64,000 bases of DNA from Pedobacter polaris (GCF_005116505.1 NZ_SWBR01000002.1:1116314-1180313), one strand, 5' to 3'; positions 1 to 11,400 are shown, counted from the first letter of the stretch. Notes: generated by a model not told the origin, from the letters alone. Translations and numbers: made by a program.

Positions 1-2740
1 AACCATTCCATTTTAAGCTATTGCCTATTGCTCCAGTAAGCTTAGGAAAAGCGGTACCAAAATAGGTAAGATCTGCTATAGTAGCTTTTGCCCCAGTAAT
101 TGTTGTATAGTCTTCACTAATTTCACCATTCACATATCCTCTTGGGTTTCCGTTTTGAGGATTAAGTCCTGCCCACTTGTAAGCATAAATGGCATACACA
201 GGTAAACCAATATTTCCATTAATGGTATTGTTACCATTTACAAATGTGGAAGCAGCAGCACTAGTTAAGTAATATTTATCTACTCTGTCTTTATATAAGT
301 TCATAAATAAACTCGTAGTCCATTTTAAAGCACCATTTGTGTTAATCGAGTTGATCTCCATGTCAAATCCCCTCGCAGAAATTTCAGCAGCATTCCTGTT
401 TATTTTAAAACCCACGCCACCAGTATAATCTATAGGATCACCACCTATTAAGTCTAATGATTTTTTTACATAATAGTCAAAAGAGGCACTTAAACGATTG
501 TTAAACCATCTTAAATCAGCTCCTAAATTAAATGTATTAACTGTTTCCCATTTCAAATTAGGATTGGTATAATTAGAGAAACCAGCGTATTGAGTTCTAG
601 TATAAGCATTGGTGCCAGTGTAACTAATTGTAGTAAATGCAGCATTTTTCGAATCGCTATTACCACTGCTACCATAAGTTAAACGTAAACGGGCATAAGG
701 TAAAAACTTAGTCTTTAAAAAATCCTCCTCAGAAATTAACCATGACGCACCTATAGACCACAACGGATTCCATAAATCATTGGTGGCTACTCCAAATAAA
801 TTGGATGCATCTCTTCTGGCACTACCAGATAAAGTATATTTGCCTTTGTAATTTATAGCACCGTTTATAAATGTAGAGAGATATTTATTCACAAGACCAT
901 CGTAATTGTTATTGTAAGGGATATAGATATTAGACCCGGTTACAATGCTTTTATAAGGATTTACATTATCAACAGAAACATTTCTCAAAGTATTCTCATC
1001 AATACCATAAGTGGTTGATCCATTACCTGTTGTTCTTGCTTCACGCAACTCTCCACCTCCTAAAACACTTAAGTTAATATCTTTCCATTGGTGGTCATAG
1101 TTCAGTTGGCCTCTGATGTTGTTTACTGTCAATACATTTAGATTATCGTTTCTAATGGATCCTAAAGGAACTGGACGCGTAACAGTGCCAGCAATTTGTG
1201 TAAATTGGTTAATCAGGTTACGTGTATAATAACTATCTAATCCATAAACCAAATTTGAATTGGTATTTTCTTTTTCATATTGATAGTTCAAAGAAAGCTT
1301 TAGGCCCTTTAGCAAAGTATAACTAAGCCTTAAATTACTCAATATATCAAGTTTTGCACTGGTACTCGGCATATTTATGCCATCAGTTAATGGATAATAA
1401 TTCCAGTCTAACAAATTTCCACCTCCTAAAGTAGAAACGAAGCTACTTCTATAGGTCTTCATTACAGCTAACGGGTTGCCCAGATCATCTACAAATTGAG
1501 TATATGGTGGTAATGAACCATTATTGGTAGTAATAGAGCTGAAACTTGTGCGTCCACTCTTCGAAGAAATTTTACCTAGAAGTAATGAAATGCCAATTTC
1601 TAATTTGTTGGTTAGCTTAATCGTATTATCCAACTTTAAATTGAGGCGACTATAGTCTGCACCTAAGGCACTTTTATTTTGATCATAACCAGTAAACACA
1701 TACCAGCTCATATTAGAGCCACCGCCTTTTAAACTTACATTGTACTGGTTATTAAAGGCCTGTTTAAAAAAACTATTGCTATAATTGTTCTTTATATCCT
1801 GGGTTTTAAGAAAAGCCAATTGCACTTGTAGCTGTTCTTGAGTAATTTTACCATCTCTAGCACTAATCATTAACTCTACTGCGGGCGATAATGGTATTTT
1901 TGCAGTTGAGTTTTCTTGACTAGTATAATAACCCTTACTGAATAAAAACTTTTCTAAGTCTACATATTCTGCAGCACTTACATTGTTATATTCATTCAAA
2001 TTTGGTTTTTCAATAATACTAGTACTAGCATTTACATTAATTTGTATTTTTTTATTATATGATCCTTTTTTGGTAGTAATTACAATTACACCATTACCAG
2101 CTTTTGCACCCCAAATAGATGCAGCAGCGGCATCTTTTAAAATCGTAACTGTTTCTACATCATTTGGGTTAATGTTTGTAATGTCACCTGCATAAGGAAA
2201 CTCATCTAAAATAATGAGTGGACTCCTATCTCCAGTTAAAGTACTTAAACCTCTAACCATGATAGACCCAGACAAAGTTCTTCTATCTACACTTAAAGCA
2301 GGTGCAACTCCCTCCAACCGAGACATTACATCTGTACTTATTTGCTGATTAAAGGTTTCATTACTAATATGACTAAAACTTCCAGTTGCTCTTTCCTTAG
2401 CTATTTTTTGATAACCTGTATTAACAATTACTTCTTCTAATTGATTAATAGCTGGAACGAGCTCTATAGTTAAAAGGCCGTTATAAGGACTACTGATTAT
2501 TTTAATTTGGGACAAATATCCTATGCCAGTTATTTCTAATAATGCTTCTCCTTTTTTAAGTGCGAAAGTAAAATCACCTTGTTCATTTGTAATTGCACTT
2601 ATATTAAGCTTATCAATTTTGATATTGATATTTTGCAAGGGTTTACTGGTGCCAGCTTCGATAACTTTTCCCTTTAATGTTTGTGCTTTAGTACTGATGA
2701 TACCTATGCACATCAGCATCAATAAAATATATTTCTTCAT
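1..2740 (-). CDS. SusC/RagA-family TonB-linked outer membrane receptor (partial, C-terminus outside window)
   Basis: This is the N-terminal 913 or so codons of a SusC/RagA-type outer membrane transporter, which imports oligomers or peptides with energy from TonB. The frame is open from the ATG at 2740 to the window edge. It starts with a signal peptide (MKKYILLMLMCIGI..TKAQ), then a carboxypeptidase-D-like regulatory domain (LKGKVIEAG..PLQNINI), a plug domain with the SusC signature region (SRLEGVAPALSVDRRTLSGS, later TILKDAAAASIWGAKAGNG), and a beta barrel. A thioredoxin-like gene lies 17 bp upstream on the same strand, so the two are probably one operon. No SusD partner is visible because the 3' end is missing. 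The family is certain; the substrate is unknown. Confidence 0.93.
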   Translation of the reverse strand, partial: MKKYILLMLMCIGIISTKAQTLKGKVIEAGTSKPLQNINIKIDKLNISAITNEQGDFTFALKKGEALLEITGIGYLSQIKIISSPYNGLLTIELVPAINQLEEVIVNTGYQKIAKERATGSFSHISNETFNQQISTDVMSRLEGVAPALSVDRRTLSGSIMVRGLSTLTGDRSPLIILDEFPYAGDITNINPNDVETVTILKDAAAASIWGAKAGNGVIVITTKKGSYNKKIQINVNASTSIIEKPNLNEYNNVSAAEYVDLEKFLFSKGYYTSQENSTAKIPLSPAVELMISARDGKITQEQLQVQLAFLKTQDIKNNYSNSFFKQAFNNQYNVSLKGGGSNMSWYVFTGYDQNKSALGADYSRLNLKLDNTIKLTNKLEIGISLLLGKISSKSGRTSFSSITTNNGSLPPYTQFVDDLGNPLAVMKTYRSSFVSTLGGGNLLDWNYYPLTDGINMPSTSAKLDILSNLRLSYTLLKGLKLSLNYQYEKENTNSNLVYGLDSYYTRNLINQFTQIAGTVTRPVPLGSIRNDNLNVLTVNNIRGQLNYDHQWKDINLSVLGGGELREARTTGNGSTTYGIDENTLRNVSVDNVNPYKSIVTGSNIYIPYNNNYDGLVNKYLSTFINGAINYKGKYTLSGSARRDASNLFGVATNDLWNPLWSIGASWLISEEDFLKTKFLPYARLRLTYGSSGNSDSKNAAFTTISYTGTNAYTRTQYAGFSNYTNPNLKWETVNTFNLGADLRWFNNRLSASFDYYVKKSLDLIGGDPIDYTGGVGFKINRNAAEISARGFDMEINSINTNGALKWTTSLFMNLYKDRVDKYYLTSAAASTFVNGNNTINGNIGLPVYAIYAYKWAGLNPQNGNPRGYVNGEISEDYTTITGAKATIADLTYFGTAFPKLTGAIGNSLKWNG

Positions 2741-2757
2741 GTTTATTTGTTTGAGGT

Positions 2758-3297
2758 TTAGGGTTTTGCAAATCTTGCGATGGACAGTTCAATATTGGTG
2801 CTGTTTACAAAGTCTGAGCCTGTATAGGCAACCACTATTCCCAGTTTATTTATCCATACATAATGCGAAAGCATTTGATGTGGAAAGAGACTCATCAAAT
2901 ATTGATCGTCATAAATAGTAGGAATACTAAAGGTTTTACCCTCGCTATAGGTTGATATGCTGTTCTTAATCTTACTTAAATCATCACCTGTTTTGGTGGT
3001 GTTTACCATTAATACATTTAGATTTTTGCTTTTCTTTTTTTGCAGACTATCTAAAAAAGAGAATTTATGAAAACAAGTACTACACCATGTTGCCCAAAAA
3101 TCTATAATGAGGAGTTTACCTTTAAACGCACTTAGGTTTTGTTTTACAATTTGCCCGTTTTTATAAACGGAATGTTCTTGTTGCCAAAAAATTTCAGGCA
3201 CTTTATCTCCTAATTTTAGGGCTTTTAAATCTTGTGCTTTTATTTTAAAATTTAGGCATAGCAATGCCCATACGAGTAGAATCGTTATTTTTTTCAT
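2758..3297 (-). CDS. TlpA/ResA-like thioredoxin-fold protein
   Basis: A 179-residue exported thioredoxin-fold protein. An N-terminal signal peptide (about residues 1-22, ending KIKAQ) is followed by a TlpA-like fold with the redox motif WCSTC in the context IDFWATWCSTCFHKF (about residues 66-80). It should act in the periplasm as a disulfide reductase or chaperone-like partner. The gene ends 17 bp before the SusC-type receptor on the same strand. TlpA-like genes next to SusC receptors are common in Sphingobacteriaceae, so a role linked to that transporter is a reasonable inference. The oxidised partner is unknown. Confidence 0.88.
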   Translation of the reverse strand: MKKITILLVWALLCLNFKIKAQDLKALKLGDKVPEIFWQQEHSVYKNGQIVKQNLSAFKGKLLIIDFWATWCSTCFHKFSFLDSLQKKKSKNLNVLMVNTTKTGDDLSKIKNSISTYSEGKTFSIPTIYDDQYLMSLFPHQMLSHYVWINKLGIVVAYTGSDFVNSTNIELSIARFAKP

Positions 3298-3324
3298 AAG
3301 TAGATTTGTAGGTTTAGAAAGTTT

Positions 3325-3401
3325 AATTAAAAAAAGTAGGCGGCAAATTATCCAGCAGTTTTTTAACCACTATTAACCTAACCTGCATAACAGCCGCCCA
3401 C
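3325..3401 (-). terminator. Large-loop terminator or attenuator in the tlpA-susC leader
   Basis: Read on the minus strand, GTGGGCGGC (3401-3393) pairs with GCCGCCTAC (3344-3336) and is followed at once by a run of seven T. An inner GCAG/CTGC pair shortens the 48-nt loop. It lies about 30 bp upstream of the thioredoxin gene ATG. It may end a short upstream transcript or act as an attenuator for the receptor operon. The pairing and T-run are seen directly; the regulatory role is inferred. Confidence 0.5.
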
Positions 3402-3810
3402 TATATTTTTATGAACTTAAACAGGACTTTTAATGATGAGTGCAAACAATTGTTTTTGGGAGATTGAGGGATTGCTTAATGAAAAAACAAGCCTAACTCT
3501 AACAACTTTTAAAAAGGTGCTTTTAATAGAGTTTACATTTTTGCTTAGTTTTTTCATTGCTCGTATTGGTTGTACGAGTCTCAAGCATATAAAGAACACT
3601 AAAGCGGGCTCTAAATACCGTTCTACCAGGCTTCTCACGGCCATGCCAACGGATTTACAATAGAGCCCATAGCGCTATAGTGCATATAAAAGTATGCAAA
3701 ATATCACTATAGGCATTAATCTATTGTCTCGTTGGCTTTACTTGTGAGAATTTGGTAGCCGAGACTCTTATTAATACCTAATTATTAAATCAAATATAAA
3801 AAACATTACC

Positions 3811-3832
3811 AACTAAACAAATACGTTTAGTT
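3811..3832. promoter_or_regulatory. Palindromic putative operator upstream of the XRE regulator
   Basis: AACTAAAC (3811-3818) and GTTTAGTT (3825-3832) form a perfect inverted repeat with a 6-bp spacer, 30 bp upstream of the ATG of the small helix-turn-helix gene. XRE-type repressors often bind such palindromes in their own promoter, so autoregulation is inferred. Confidence 0.45.
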
Positions 3833-3862
3833 AATTATTTTAAAATCTTTTGAGTTTGCAGC

Positions 3863-4084
3863 ATGACAAATGATTTAGATCTTTTTAAGAAAAACTTGGG
3901 AAAGCAAATAGCAAGTTTACGCGAAAAAAAGGGACTAACTCAAGTTCAACTTGCTTCTTTAATAAATAAAGACTTTCAGAGTTTAAGCAGAATTGAAAAT
4001 GGTAGGGTTAATGTTTCAGGTTATATCCTGCAACAGATCGCTAATGCATTAGAAACTGATATGAACAGTTTGTTCGATTTCTAA
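3863..4084 (+). CDS. XRE-family helix-turn-helix transcriptional regulator
   Basis: A 73-residue single-domain Cro/CI-type DNA-binding protein. The helix-turn-helix spans about residues 12-65 (IASLREKKGLTQVQLASLINKD, then SLSRIENGRVNVSG), with the usual LTQVQLA and RIENG signatures and no extra effector domain. It stands alone, divergent from the receptor operon, with a palindrome just upstream that may be its own operator. It could be a free-standing repressor or the remaining antitoxin-like part of an old module; no toxin gene is adjacent. Confidence 0.85.
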   Translation: MTNDLDLFKKNLGKQIASLREKKGLTQVQLASLINKDFQSLSRIENGRVNVSGYILQQIANALETDMNSLFDF

Positions 4085-4468
4085 TAACCTTCATAAATCA
4101 TCTTAATAATACTATGATTCCGGGCCAACTCGGCGCTTGTTATTTCGTAGGCAATCGATGGGGGGAACTAGTGTAGAGCGATAGTAAAATTAAAGAATTT
4201 TCTCAGCGCTAAATAAACAAAAAAGCACCCAAATTGGATGCTTTTTTTATGGGCTCATTGGAGCTTAACGGACCATTTTTTGCCTGATTTATCTATCACA
4301 GATTGCCTAATAAACGAACTATATAATTTTAAAGTTACGGGAATATTAACAGTGCTTAACAATTACGTAACACTTTTAGACAAATTGCAAAAAGTGAAAC
4401 GTCTATTTTTATGGCCTAGAAAAACCTATAAAAAATTCACATCTATCCATTTATCTAAATCAAAAAAA
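4085..4468. other. Intergenic region before the metallophosphoesterase gene
   Basis: Apart from the terminator at 4219-4248, I see no gene here. A short patch around 4114-4176 is more GC-rich than its surroundings and gives a 20-codon open frame from the ATG at 4114; it may be a gene remnant, but nothing identifies it. Confidence 0.4.
4219..4248 (+). terminator. Rho-independent terminator after the XRE gene
   Basis: AAAAAGCACCCAA pairs with TTGGATGCTTTTT with one mismatch and ends in a T-run. It follows the XRE gene by about 135 bp. Because it lies inside the longest possible reading frame of the next gene, it argues that the next gene starts further downstream (4469). Confidence 0.7.
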
Positions 4469-6166
4469 ATGAAAAACCGTTTGCTATTCGTCAGTTCGAC
4501 TATTATTGCGCTAGCTATAATCAGTTGTCAAAAGTCAAGTATAAGCAGCACTTCCGAAATTAAATTGAAACAAGAAGCTGCCACAACAGGAACTCTCGCA
4601 ACAGGAACTATCACAACAGGAACTATCCTAGATCCAGGATCAAGCTGGAAGTACCTAAGCAATGGTGCTAACCAGGGATCGGCTTGGCGTTCCCCTACTT
4701 TTGATGATGCCAGTTGGAATACAGGATCAGGACAGTTTGGCTTTGGCGATGGCGATGAGGCTACTGTTTTACAATCAGGGTTTATTACCTATTATTTTAG
4801 AAAGCATATTAATATTGCAGATAGAAACGCCCTAGGGGATTCCGTAGTTCTTTCTATGATTCATGATGATGCTGCAGTAGTTTATATTAATGGTTCTGAG
4901 GTGATGAGAACATCATTATTGCCTCAAACAGGAACCATTACTTACACTACCGGCACCAGTGCCTATATTCCCACAGCTCAGGAAAACAATTTCTTTAGTT
5001 ATAAGATTGCTTCATCCCATTTCAATACCGGTGATAATGTAATTGCAATTGAAGTGCACAATCAAAATGCCAGTAGCAGTGATGTGTCTTTCGACTGTGC
5101 TATCAAAAACTTTGTGGCATCCGCATTCGATCCTGACGGTCCCTATGTATTTTACAGGAACAATCAATATGTAGTAAAATCCATTAATAGGGAAAGAGGT
5201 TACATAACCCAAACTTACGCAACCCGAGACCAGGTAAACCTGAATATAGAATTGCCTGGAGGAGACTCGTTTGCCGTAAACCTTAAGCCTCAATTAATAA
5301 GCCGTGAGCCAGCCGAATCACCCACCTTACCTGCTAAATATTTTGCCACCTCTGATATAGAAGGCGGTATTGATGGATTTATAATGTTACTGAAAAAGGC
5401 CAACATTATTAACAATAGCTATAATTGGTCTTATGGTTCAGGACATCTCTATATAATGGGCGACGTATTTGACAGAGGCGAATATGTAACACAATGCCTT
5501 TGGCTAATATATAAACTGGAGCAGGAAGCTGTTGCGGCAGGTGGCAAGGTTCATTTTATACTCGGTAATCACGACATTATGAACATGATAGGCGATTATC
5601 GTTATGTAAATGCCAAGTATATAACTAATGCGCAAACCATGGGCGAAACATACGGAGCGTTATACGACGCTAACAGTGAGCTGGGCAAGTGGCTGAGAAG
5701 CAAGAATATACTTGAAAAATCGGGCAGTACCCTATTTTTACATGCGGGTATCAGCCCCGATGTTGTGGCATTGAACCAAACGGTAACACAACTTAATACA
5801 CACGTAATTTCTGTGATTAACAAAACCTGTACTACCCAGGATTGTAAAACTGCAACAAGCGGTTCAGTTGGCCTATATTGGTATAGGGGTATGGCAGAGC
5901 AAGCACTCACACAGGTGCAGGTAAACAGTATACTCACCAAATTCGGTGCAGATCGTACTTATATCGGCCACACTATTCTTAATAATCAGATTACTTTACT
6001 GTATCAAAATAAAGTACTAGAAATAGATTTACAACACGCCAATAATTATCTAAACGGTTATATGCAGGGTGTGTATTATAACAATGGCTGTTATTTTAAA
6101 TTTCATGCTACCCAGTCGCAGGTTATTTATACTCCTTTAATAGGTACCAATTGCACAGCTCCCTGA
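4469..6166 (+). CDS. Lipoprotein metallophosphoesterase (calcineurin-like) with N-terminal beta-sandwich domain
   Basis: A 565-residue exported phosphoesterase. I chose the ATG at 4469, not the in-frame upstream start at 4238, because it opens a lipoprotein signal peptide (MKNRLLFVSS..IISCQ, lipobox Cys about residue 19) and lies past a terminator. The N-terminal part (about residues 45-210) resembles the galactose-binding-like beta-sandwich found in secreted phosphatases (GSSWKYLSNG, DDASW, GFGDGDE). The C-terminal half has the metal-binding motifs SDIEGG, GDVFDRG and GNHD and later distal histidines (FLHAGISPD, YIGHT), as in bacterial PPP/Shewanella-like phosphatases. It probably dephosphorylates substrates in the periplasm or at the cell surface; the substrate is unknown. 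Confidence 0.85.
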   Translation: MKNRLLFVSSTIIALAIISCQKSSISSTSEIKLKQEAATTGTLATGTITTGTILDPGSSWKYLSNGANQGSAWRSPTFDDASWNTGSGQFGFGDGDEATVLQSGFITYYFRKHINIADRNALGDSVVLSMIHDDAAVVYINGSEVMRTSLLPQTGTITYTTGTSAYIPTAQENNFFSYKIASSHFNTGDNVIAIEVHNQNASSSDVSFDCAIKNFVASAFDPDGPYVFYRNNQYVVKSINRERGYITQTYATRDQVNLNIELPGGDSFAVNLKPQLISREPAESPTLPAKYFATSDIEGGIDGFIMLLKKANIINNSYNWSYGSGHLYIMGDVFDRGEYVTQCLWLIYKLEQEAVAAGGKVHFILGNHDIMNMIGDYRYVNAKYITNAQTMGETYGALYDANSELGKWLRSKNILEKSGSTLFLHAGISPDVVALNQTVTQLNTHVISVINKTCTTQDCKTATSGSVGLYWYRGMAEQALTQVQVNSILTKFGADRTYIGHTILNNQITLLYQNKVLEIDLQHANNYLNGYMQGVYYNNGCYFKFHATQSQVIYTPLIGTNCTAP

Positions 6167-6231
6167 TGTTGGCAGTGGTTAATTATCATTCCCTTTAAGA
6201 ATTCCACTCAGATAACAGCCCTTAAGAATAT

Positions 6232-6266
6232 AAAAAGCCGTTTTTCTTAGCGAAAAACGGCTTTTT
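6232..6266. terminator. Strong bidirectional terminator
   Basis: A 15-bp perfect stem (AAAAAGCCGTTTTTC at 6232-6246, GAAAAACGGCTTTTT at 6252-6266) with a 5-nt loop and T-runs on both strands. It serves the metallophosphoesterase gene on the plus strand and the tRNA on the minus strand. Confidence 0.85.
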
Positions 6267-6271
6267 AATTG

Positions 6272-6345
6272 TGGGCCCACCTGGGCTCGAACCAGGGACC
6301 AAAAGATTATGAGTCTTCTACTCTAACCAACTGAGCTATAGGCCC
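6272..6345 (-). tRNA. tRNA with anticodon CAT (elongator Met or Ile2)
   Basis: The reverse complement folds as a 74-nt tRNA: acceptor arms GGGCCTA/TGGGCCC with discriminator A, D-arm AGCTCAGTTGGTTAGAGT, anticodon stem-loop AAGACTCATAATCTT with anticodon CAT, and T-arm with GGTTCGAGCC. CCA is not encoded. CAT can be elongator methionine or the lysidine-modified isoleucine tRNA; the GG..CC acceptor resembles ileX-type tRNAs, but the sequence alone does not settle it. Confidence 0.93.
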
Positions 6346-6411
6346 CGAAAACCCTGTTAGGATTTGCGAGTGCAATGTTACATATTTGCAACGAATTTTG
6401 GAAGTCATTTT

Positions 6412-7047
6412 ATGGAAAATATTAAAAATATTATTTTCGATTACGGCAACGTAATCTTCGAGATTAACTTTAAGCGCACTCAAGATGCTCTTTTACAATT
6501 AGGTATCGCTAATTCTACCGAGTTTTACGGCCATAGAAATCAAAATCCAATCTTTGATGATTTTGAAATGGCAGGAGTTTCTTCAGAAGAATTTAGAGCA
6601 GAGATTAGAAATGCAGCTAACAACCAAAACTTAACCAACCAACAAATTGATGAAGCCTGGAACAGTTTACTAATTGGTGTTTCGGCCAATAACCATGATG
6701 TATTGTTAGCTACGAAAAAGAAATACCGCACTTTTTTGTTGAGTAATAACAATGAAATTCATTACGATTGGATCATCAAACACATTAAAGAAAGATATAA
6801 TATCAATAACTACGATGACTTTTTTGAGAAAGCCTATTTCTCTCAAATAATGAAGTTGCGTAAGCCGAATGTTAATATTTTTGAACAGGTGATAAAAGAG
6901 AACAACCTCAATGCTGCTGAAACATTATTTATTGATGATAGTCCTCAACATATAGAAGGAGCCAAAAAAGCAGGCTTACATACATTGTTAATGGATGTTC
7001 ATCCAGAAAAACTTGAAGATTTTTTAAAAGAAAAGGGAATACTATAA
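6412..7047 (+). CDS. HAD-superfamily hydrolase, YihX-like phosphatase
   Basis: A 211-residue HAD-IA phosphatase close to E. coli YihX (alpha-glucose-1-phosphate phosphatase family). Motif I is IIFDYGNVIFEI, with the second acidic residue replaced by Gly as in YihX; motif II is FLLSNNNEIHYDW; the motif III Lys sits in MKLRKPNVNIF; motif IV is LFIDDSPQHIEGAKKAG. I start it at the ATG at 6412; a TTG-initiated form at 6364 adds 16 residues that do not look like family sequence. A -7-like box CATATTTG lies at about 6379-6386. It is probably cytoplasmic and acts on a small sugar phosphate. Its 3' end overlaps the convergent next gene by 6 bp. Confidence 0.87.
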   Translation: MENIKNIIFDYGNVIFEINFKRTQDALLQLGIANSTEFYGHRNQNPIFDDFEMAGVSSEEFRAEIRNAANNQNLTNQQIDEAWNSLLIGVSANNHDVLLATKKKYRTFLLSNNNEIHYDWIIKHIKERYNINNYDDFFEKAYFSQIMKLRKPNVNIFEQVIKENNLNAAETLFIDDSPQHIEGAKKAGLHTLLMDVHPEKLEDFLKEKGIL

Positions 7048-8301
7048 ATTAGGCTTATCAGGTTCATAATCCCAAGGTAAAAGTTGAGAGATCCTTCGTT
7101 CAGACATGTTACCATAAATAAATAATCTTAACTCAGAATAATATCCATTGTTTTGGATATTAATTCCTCCATCCTCAATAAAGTACATGTAGGTATTTAA
7201 ACCATCATTTTTTTTGGTGCCATGAGAATTTTTCACTTCAACCACTTCTTTACCCGTGATGTTTTGTTTTGATTGCGAGTTAGGCTTATAGTTGATCATT
7301 AAAGTATCTTTGAAATTAAATTTAACTGTGCTCATCTCTCTATCCAAAACCGCTAATTTTCTCAAAGAAACTTTTGTAGTGTCAAGAGCAACAATATCAT
7401 TTTGTTTCATGATAAGCTGATAATAGCCCGCCGTATCTCTATCTTTAAAAAGCGTTTTAAGCTCATAATTGGGATTGTTGTTTGCGGCAAATGTTTGTCC
7501 AATTTTTAATTGAATAATTTTACTTACACGCTCCTTTTCTTTATTTTTTATGGTTCGATAGGCATACAAAGTAAAACCTTCTCTTGTTAAGTTATTCTGA
7601 TACACAGACCTCATGAAATGCATTTGTGATCCATAATATGCAGAATATCGCCAGGCCTTTACGTTTCTTTCCTTCCCTTTAGCAATTGGCAACTCCTCAA
7701 AAAATGTAGAATAATTAACTTGCAAAACATCTGTATTAAAGGCATATTTAAAATTCTCCATATCCAGTTTTACCTTATAAGCCATTACACTGTTTTCTAT
7801 AACCAATGGCTCTTTCGCAAACACAGATAATTCATTAGTCTCTTTATCGAAATAAAAAACTAGTGTTTCTGGATTTTTAATTTTACAACTATGGGCAAAA
7901 TGACTATCAGTTCCCATTAAAATCTTGGTGAATAAATATCCCCATTTGTTATAGTTGTCATCTTTGTTTCGTGATGATTTAATCACAACCTCATTTAATG
8001 TATTATTTTGTGGCTTTAAAGCAATTAATAAAGTTTCCTTACTGTTGGCATCAATTAAGATCATCTTTTTCTGATAAATCAAATGAGAAACTACCAGCTC
8101 TACTTTGCCATTAAAAGGTATTGTTAAAGTAAATTCACCTTCATTATCTGTAATTGTGCCAATAGTAGTACTGTTGATATAAATGCTAATTCCGGATAGT
8201 TCTTCTTTGGTTTTCTCATCAATTACCTTTCCTTTAAGTATAGTTTGGGCATTTGCAATAGCAGAATAGAAAAGAAATAAAAACAGTAGATATTTTTTCA
8301 T
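7042..8301 (-). CDS. Carboxypeptidase-regulatory-like domain protein, exported
   Basis: A 419-residue protein with a signal peptide (MKKYLLFLFLFYSAIANAQ) and an N-terminal CarboxypepD_reg-like beta-sandwich (about residues 22-105: LKGKVIDEKTKEELSGISIYI, TDNEGEFTLTIPF). The remaining 300 residues have no domain I recognise. Proteins of this layout are common in Bacteroidota cell envelopes and resemble the plug-preceding part of TonB receptors without the barrel. It converges on the HAD gene (6-bp overlap) and is divergent from the DUF962 gene. The role is unknown. Confidence 0.75.
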   Translation of the reverse strand: MKKYLLFLFLFYSAIANAQTILKGKVIDEKTKEELSGISIYINSTTIGTITDNEGEFTLTIPFNGKVELVVSHLIYQKKMILIDANSKETLLIALKPQNNTLNEVVIKSSRNKDDNYNKWGYLFTKILMGTDSHFAHSCKIKNPETLVFYFDKETNELSVFAKEPLVIENSVMAYKVKLDMENFKYAFNTDVLQVNYSTFFEELPIAKGKERNVKAWRYSAYYGSQMHFMRSVYQNNLTREGFTLYAYRTIKNKEKERVSKIIQLKIGQTFAANNNPNYELKTLFKDRDTAGYYQLIMKQNDIVALDTTKVSLRKLAVLDREMSTVKFNFKDTLMINYKPNSQSKQNITGKEVVEVKNSHGTKKNDGLNTYMYFIEDGGINIQNNGYYSELRLFIYGNMSERRISQLLPWDYEPDKPNL

Positions 8302-8326
8302 ATTTTTAAATATAACAAATAAAAAA

Positions 8327-8644
8327 ATGAGCGAAAAAAGATTTACATCGTTAAAAGAATTTTATCCCTTTTATTTAACAGAACATCAAAATCTTACCAG
8401 CAGAGTTTTACATTTTATTGGCACAGGATTAGTAATTCTAGCACTAATAACAGCCATATTATTTCATGATTGGCGTTTCTTGATAGCCATTCCATTTATA
8501 GGATATGGTTTTGCATGGATTGGCCATTTCTTTTTCGAAAAGAACAAACCTGCAACCTTTCAATATCCCGGCTATAGTTTAATAAGTGATTTTATACTTT
8601 TCTGGGATTTATTAAGTGGCAAACAACCTTTTAAGGTGAAATAG
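8327..8644 (+). CDS. DUF962 / Mpo1-like membrane protein
   Basis: A 105-residue protein with the features of the DUF962 (Mpo1-like) family: N-terminal FTSLKEFYPFYLTEHQN, a conserved His in SRVLHFIGTGL, hydrophobic segments at about 30-48 and 53-70, and GHFFFEKNKPATFQYP. Yeast Mpo1 is an iron-dependent dioxygenase of 2-hydroxy fatty acids, so a role in lipid breakdown is possible, but the bacterial members are little studied. It stands 118 bp upstream of katG on the same strand. Confidence 0.85.
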   Translation: MSEKRFTSLKEFYPFYLTEHQNLTSRVLHFIGTGLVILALITAILFHDWRFLIAIPFIGYGFAWIGHFFFEKNKPATFQYPGYSLISDFILFWDLLSGKQPFKVK

Positions 8645-8719
8645 CTTTTACCTATACGCTCATAGAAAAAAGCAGTTTGATTTAACAGTTGGGCTTTCTT
8701 AATTTTAGGAAAACAAAAC

Positions 8720-11042
<2,323 letters not shown>

Positions 11043-11400
11043 AACAAATTTGTCATCCAGAGCACAGCAGCTTGTCCCGACTTCTTCGGGAAAGGATCTA
11101 CTAGAATAAACTCTTACTAATAGATTCCTCCAAAGTCGGAATGACAATTCATTATAAAATTAACCGCAAAGGCACGAAGAGCGCAAAGTATAGCTACAAT
11201 ACAAAGTGCTTTATTAGTTAAATAAGCCGCAGATTCGCAGATTAAAATTGTATTAAAATCTATGAATCTGCGGCTAAATAATAGTTTTGTCATCCAGAGA
11301 TTAGTTTCTCATTCAGAGATAGTTTGTCATTCAGAGCGAAGCGAAGAATCTAATGAGATGAATTCTTACTAACAGTCCTTAACAATTACCTTTAATGTAA
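11043..11400. repeat. Intergenic repeat cluster
   Basis: Several copies of a motif beginning TGTCATCCAGAG or TGTCATTCAGAG (near 11051, 11289 and 11321), one ending AGCGAAGCGAAGAATCT, and a reverse copy (near 11130, CGGAATGACA), plus a 12-bp inverted repeat AGCCGCAGATTC/GAATCTGCGGCT at 11225-11236 and 11264-11275. These look like the dispersed intergenic repeats common in Bacteroidota genomes. No gene is seen. Confidence 0.6.

Larger units (their letters stand above)
3298..3862. other. Intergenic region with paired structured motifs
   Basis: This 565-bp stretch between divergent genes holds no gene I can support. Overlapping short frames exist on both strands (a 75-codon minus frame at 3417-3644 and a 76-codon plus frame at 3433-3663) but neither is recognisable. 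It contains a 63-bp nested stem (arms 3606-3613 and 3661-3668, inner pair CCGTT/AACGG at 3618-3622 and 3648-3652), a hairpin with arms CTATAGTG 3675-3682 and CACTATAG 3705-3712, and a stem GTCTCG/CGAGAC at 3726-3731 and 3760-3765. The first and third stems enclose related sequence in opposite orientation. Confidence 0.5.

Noticed and set aside
3417..3663. Overlapping 75- and 76-codon frames on opposite strands upstream of the thioredoxin gene
   Set aside because: Neither is recognisable, both cover the structured repeat, and there is no basis for choosing between them. Kept only as part of the leader finding.
4238..4468. Upstream extension of the metallophosphoesterase reading frame
   Set aside because: It starts in the T-run of a terminator and would place a lipoprotein signal peptide 77 residues inside the protein.
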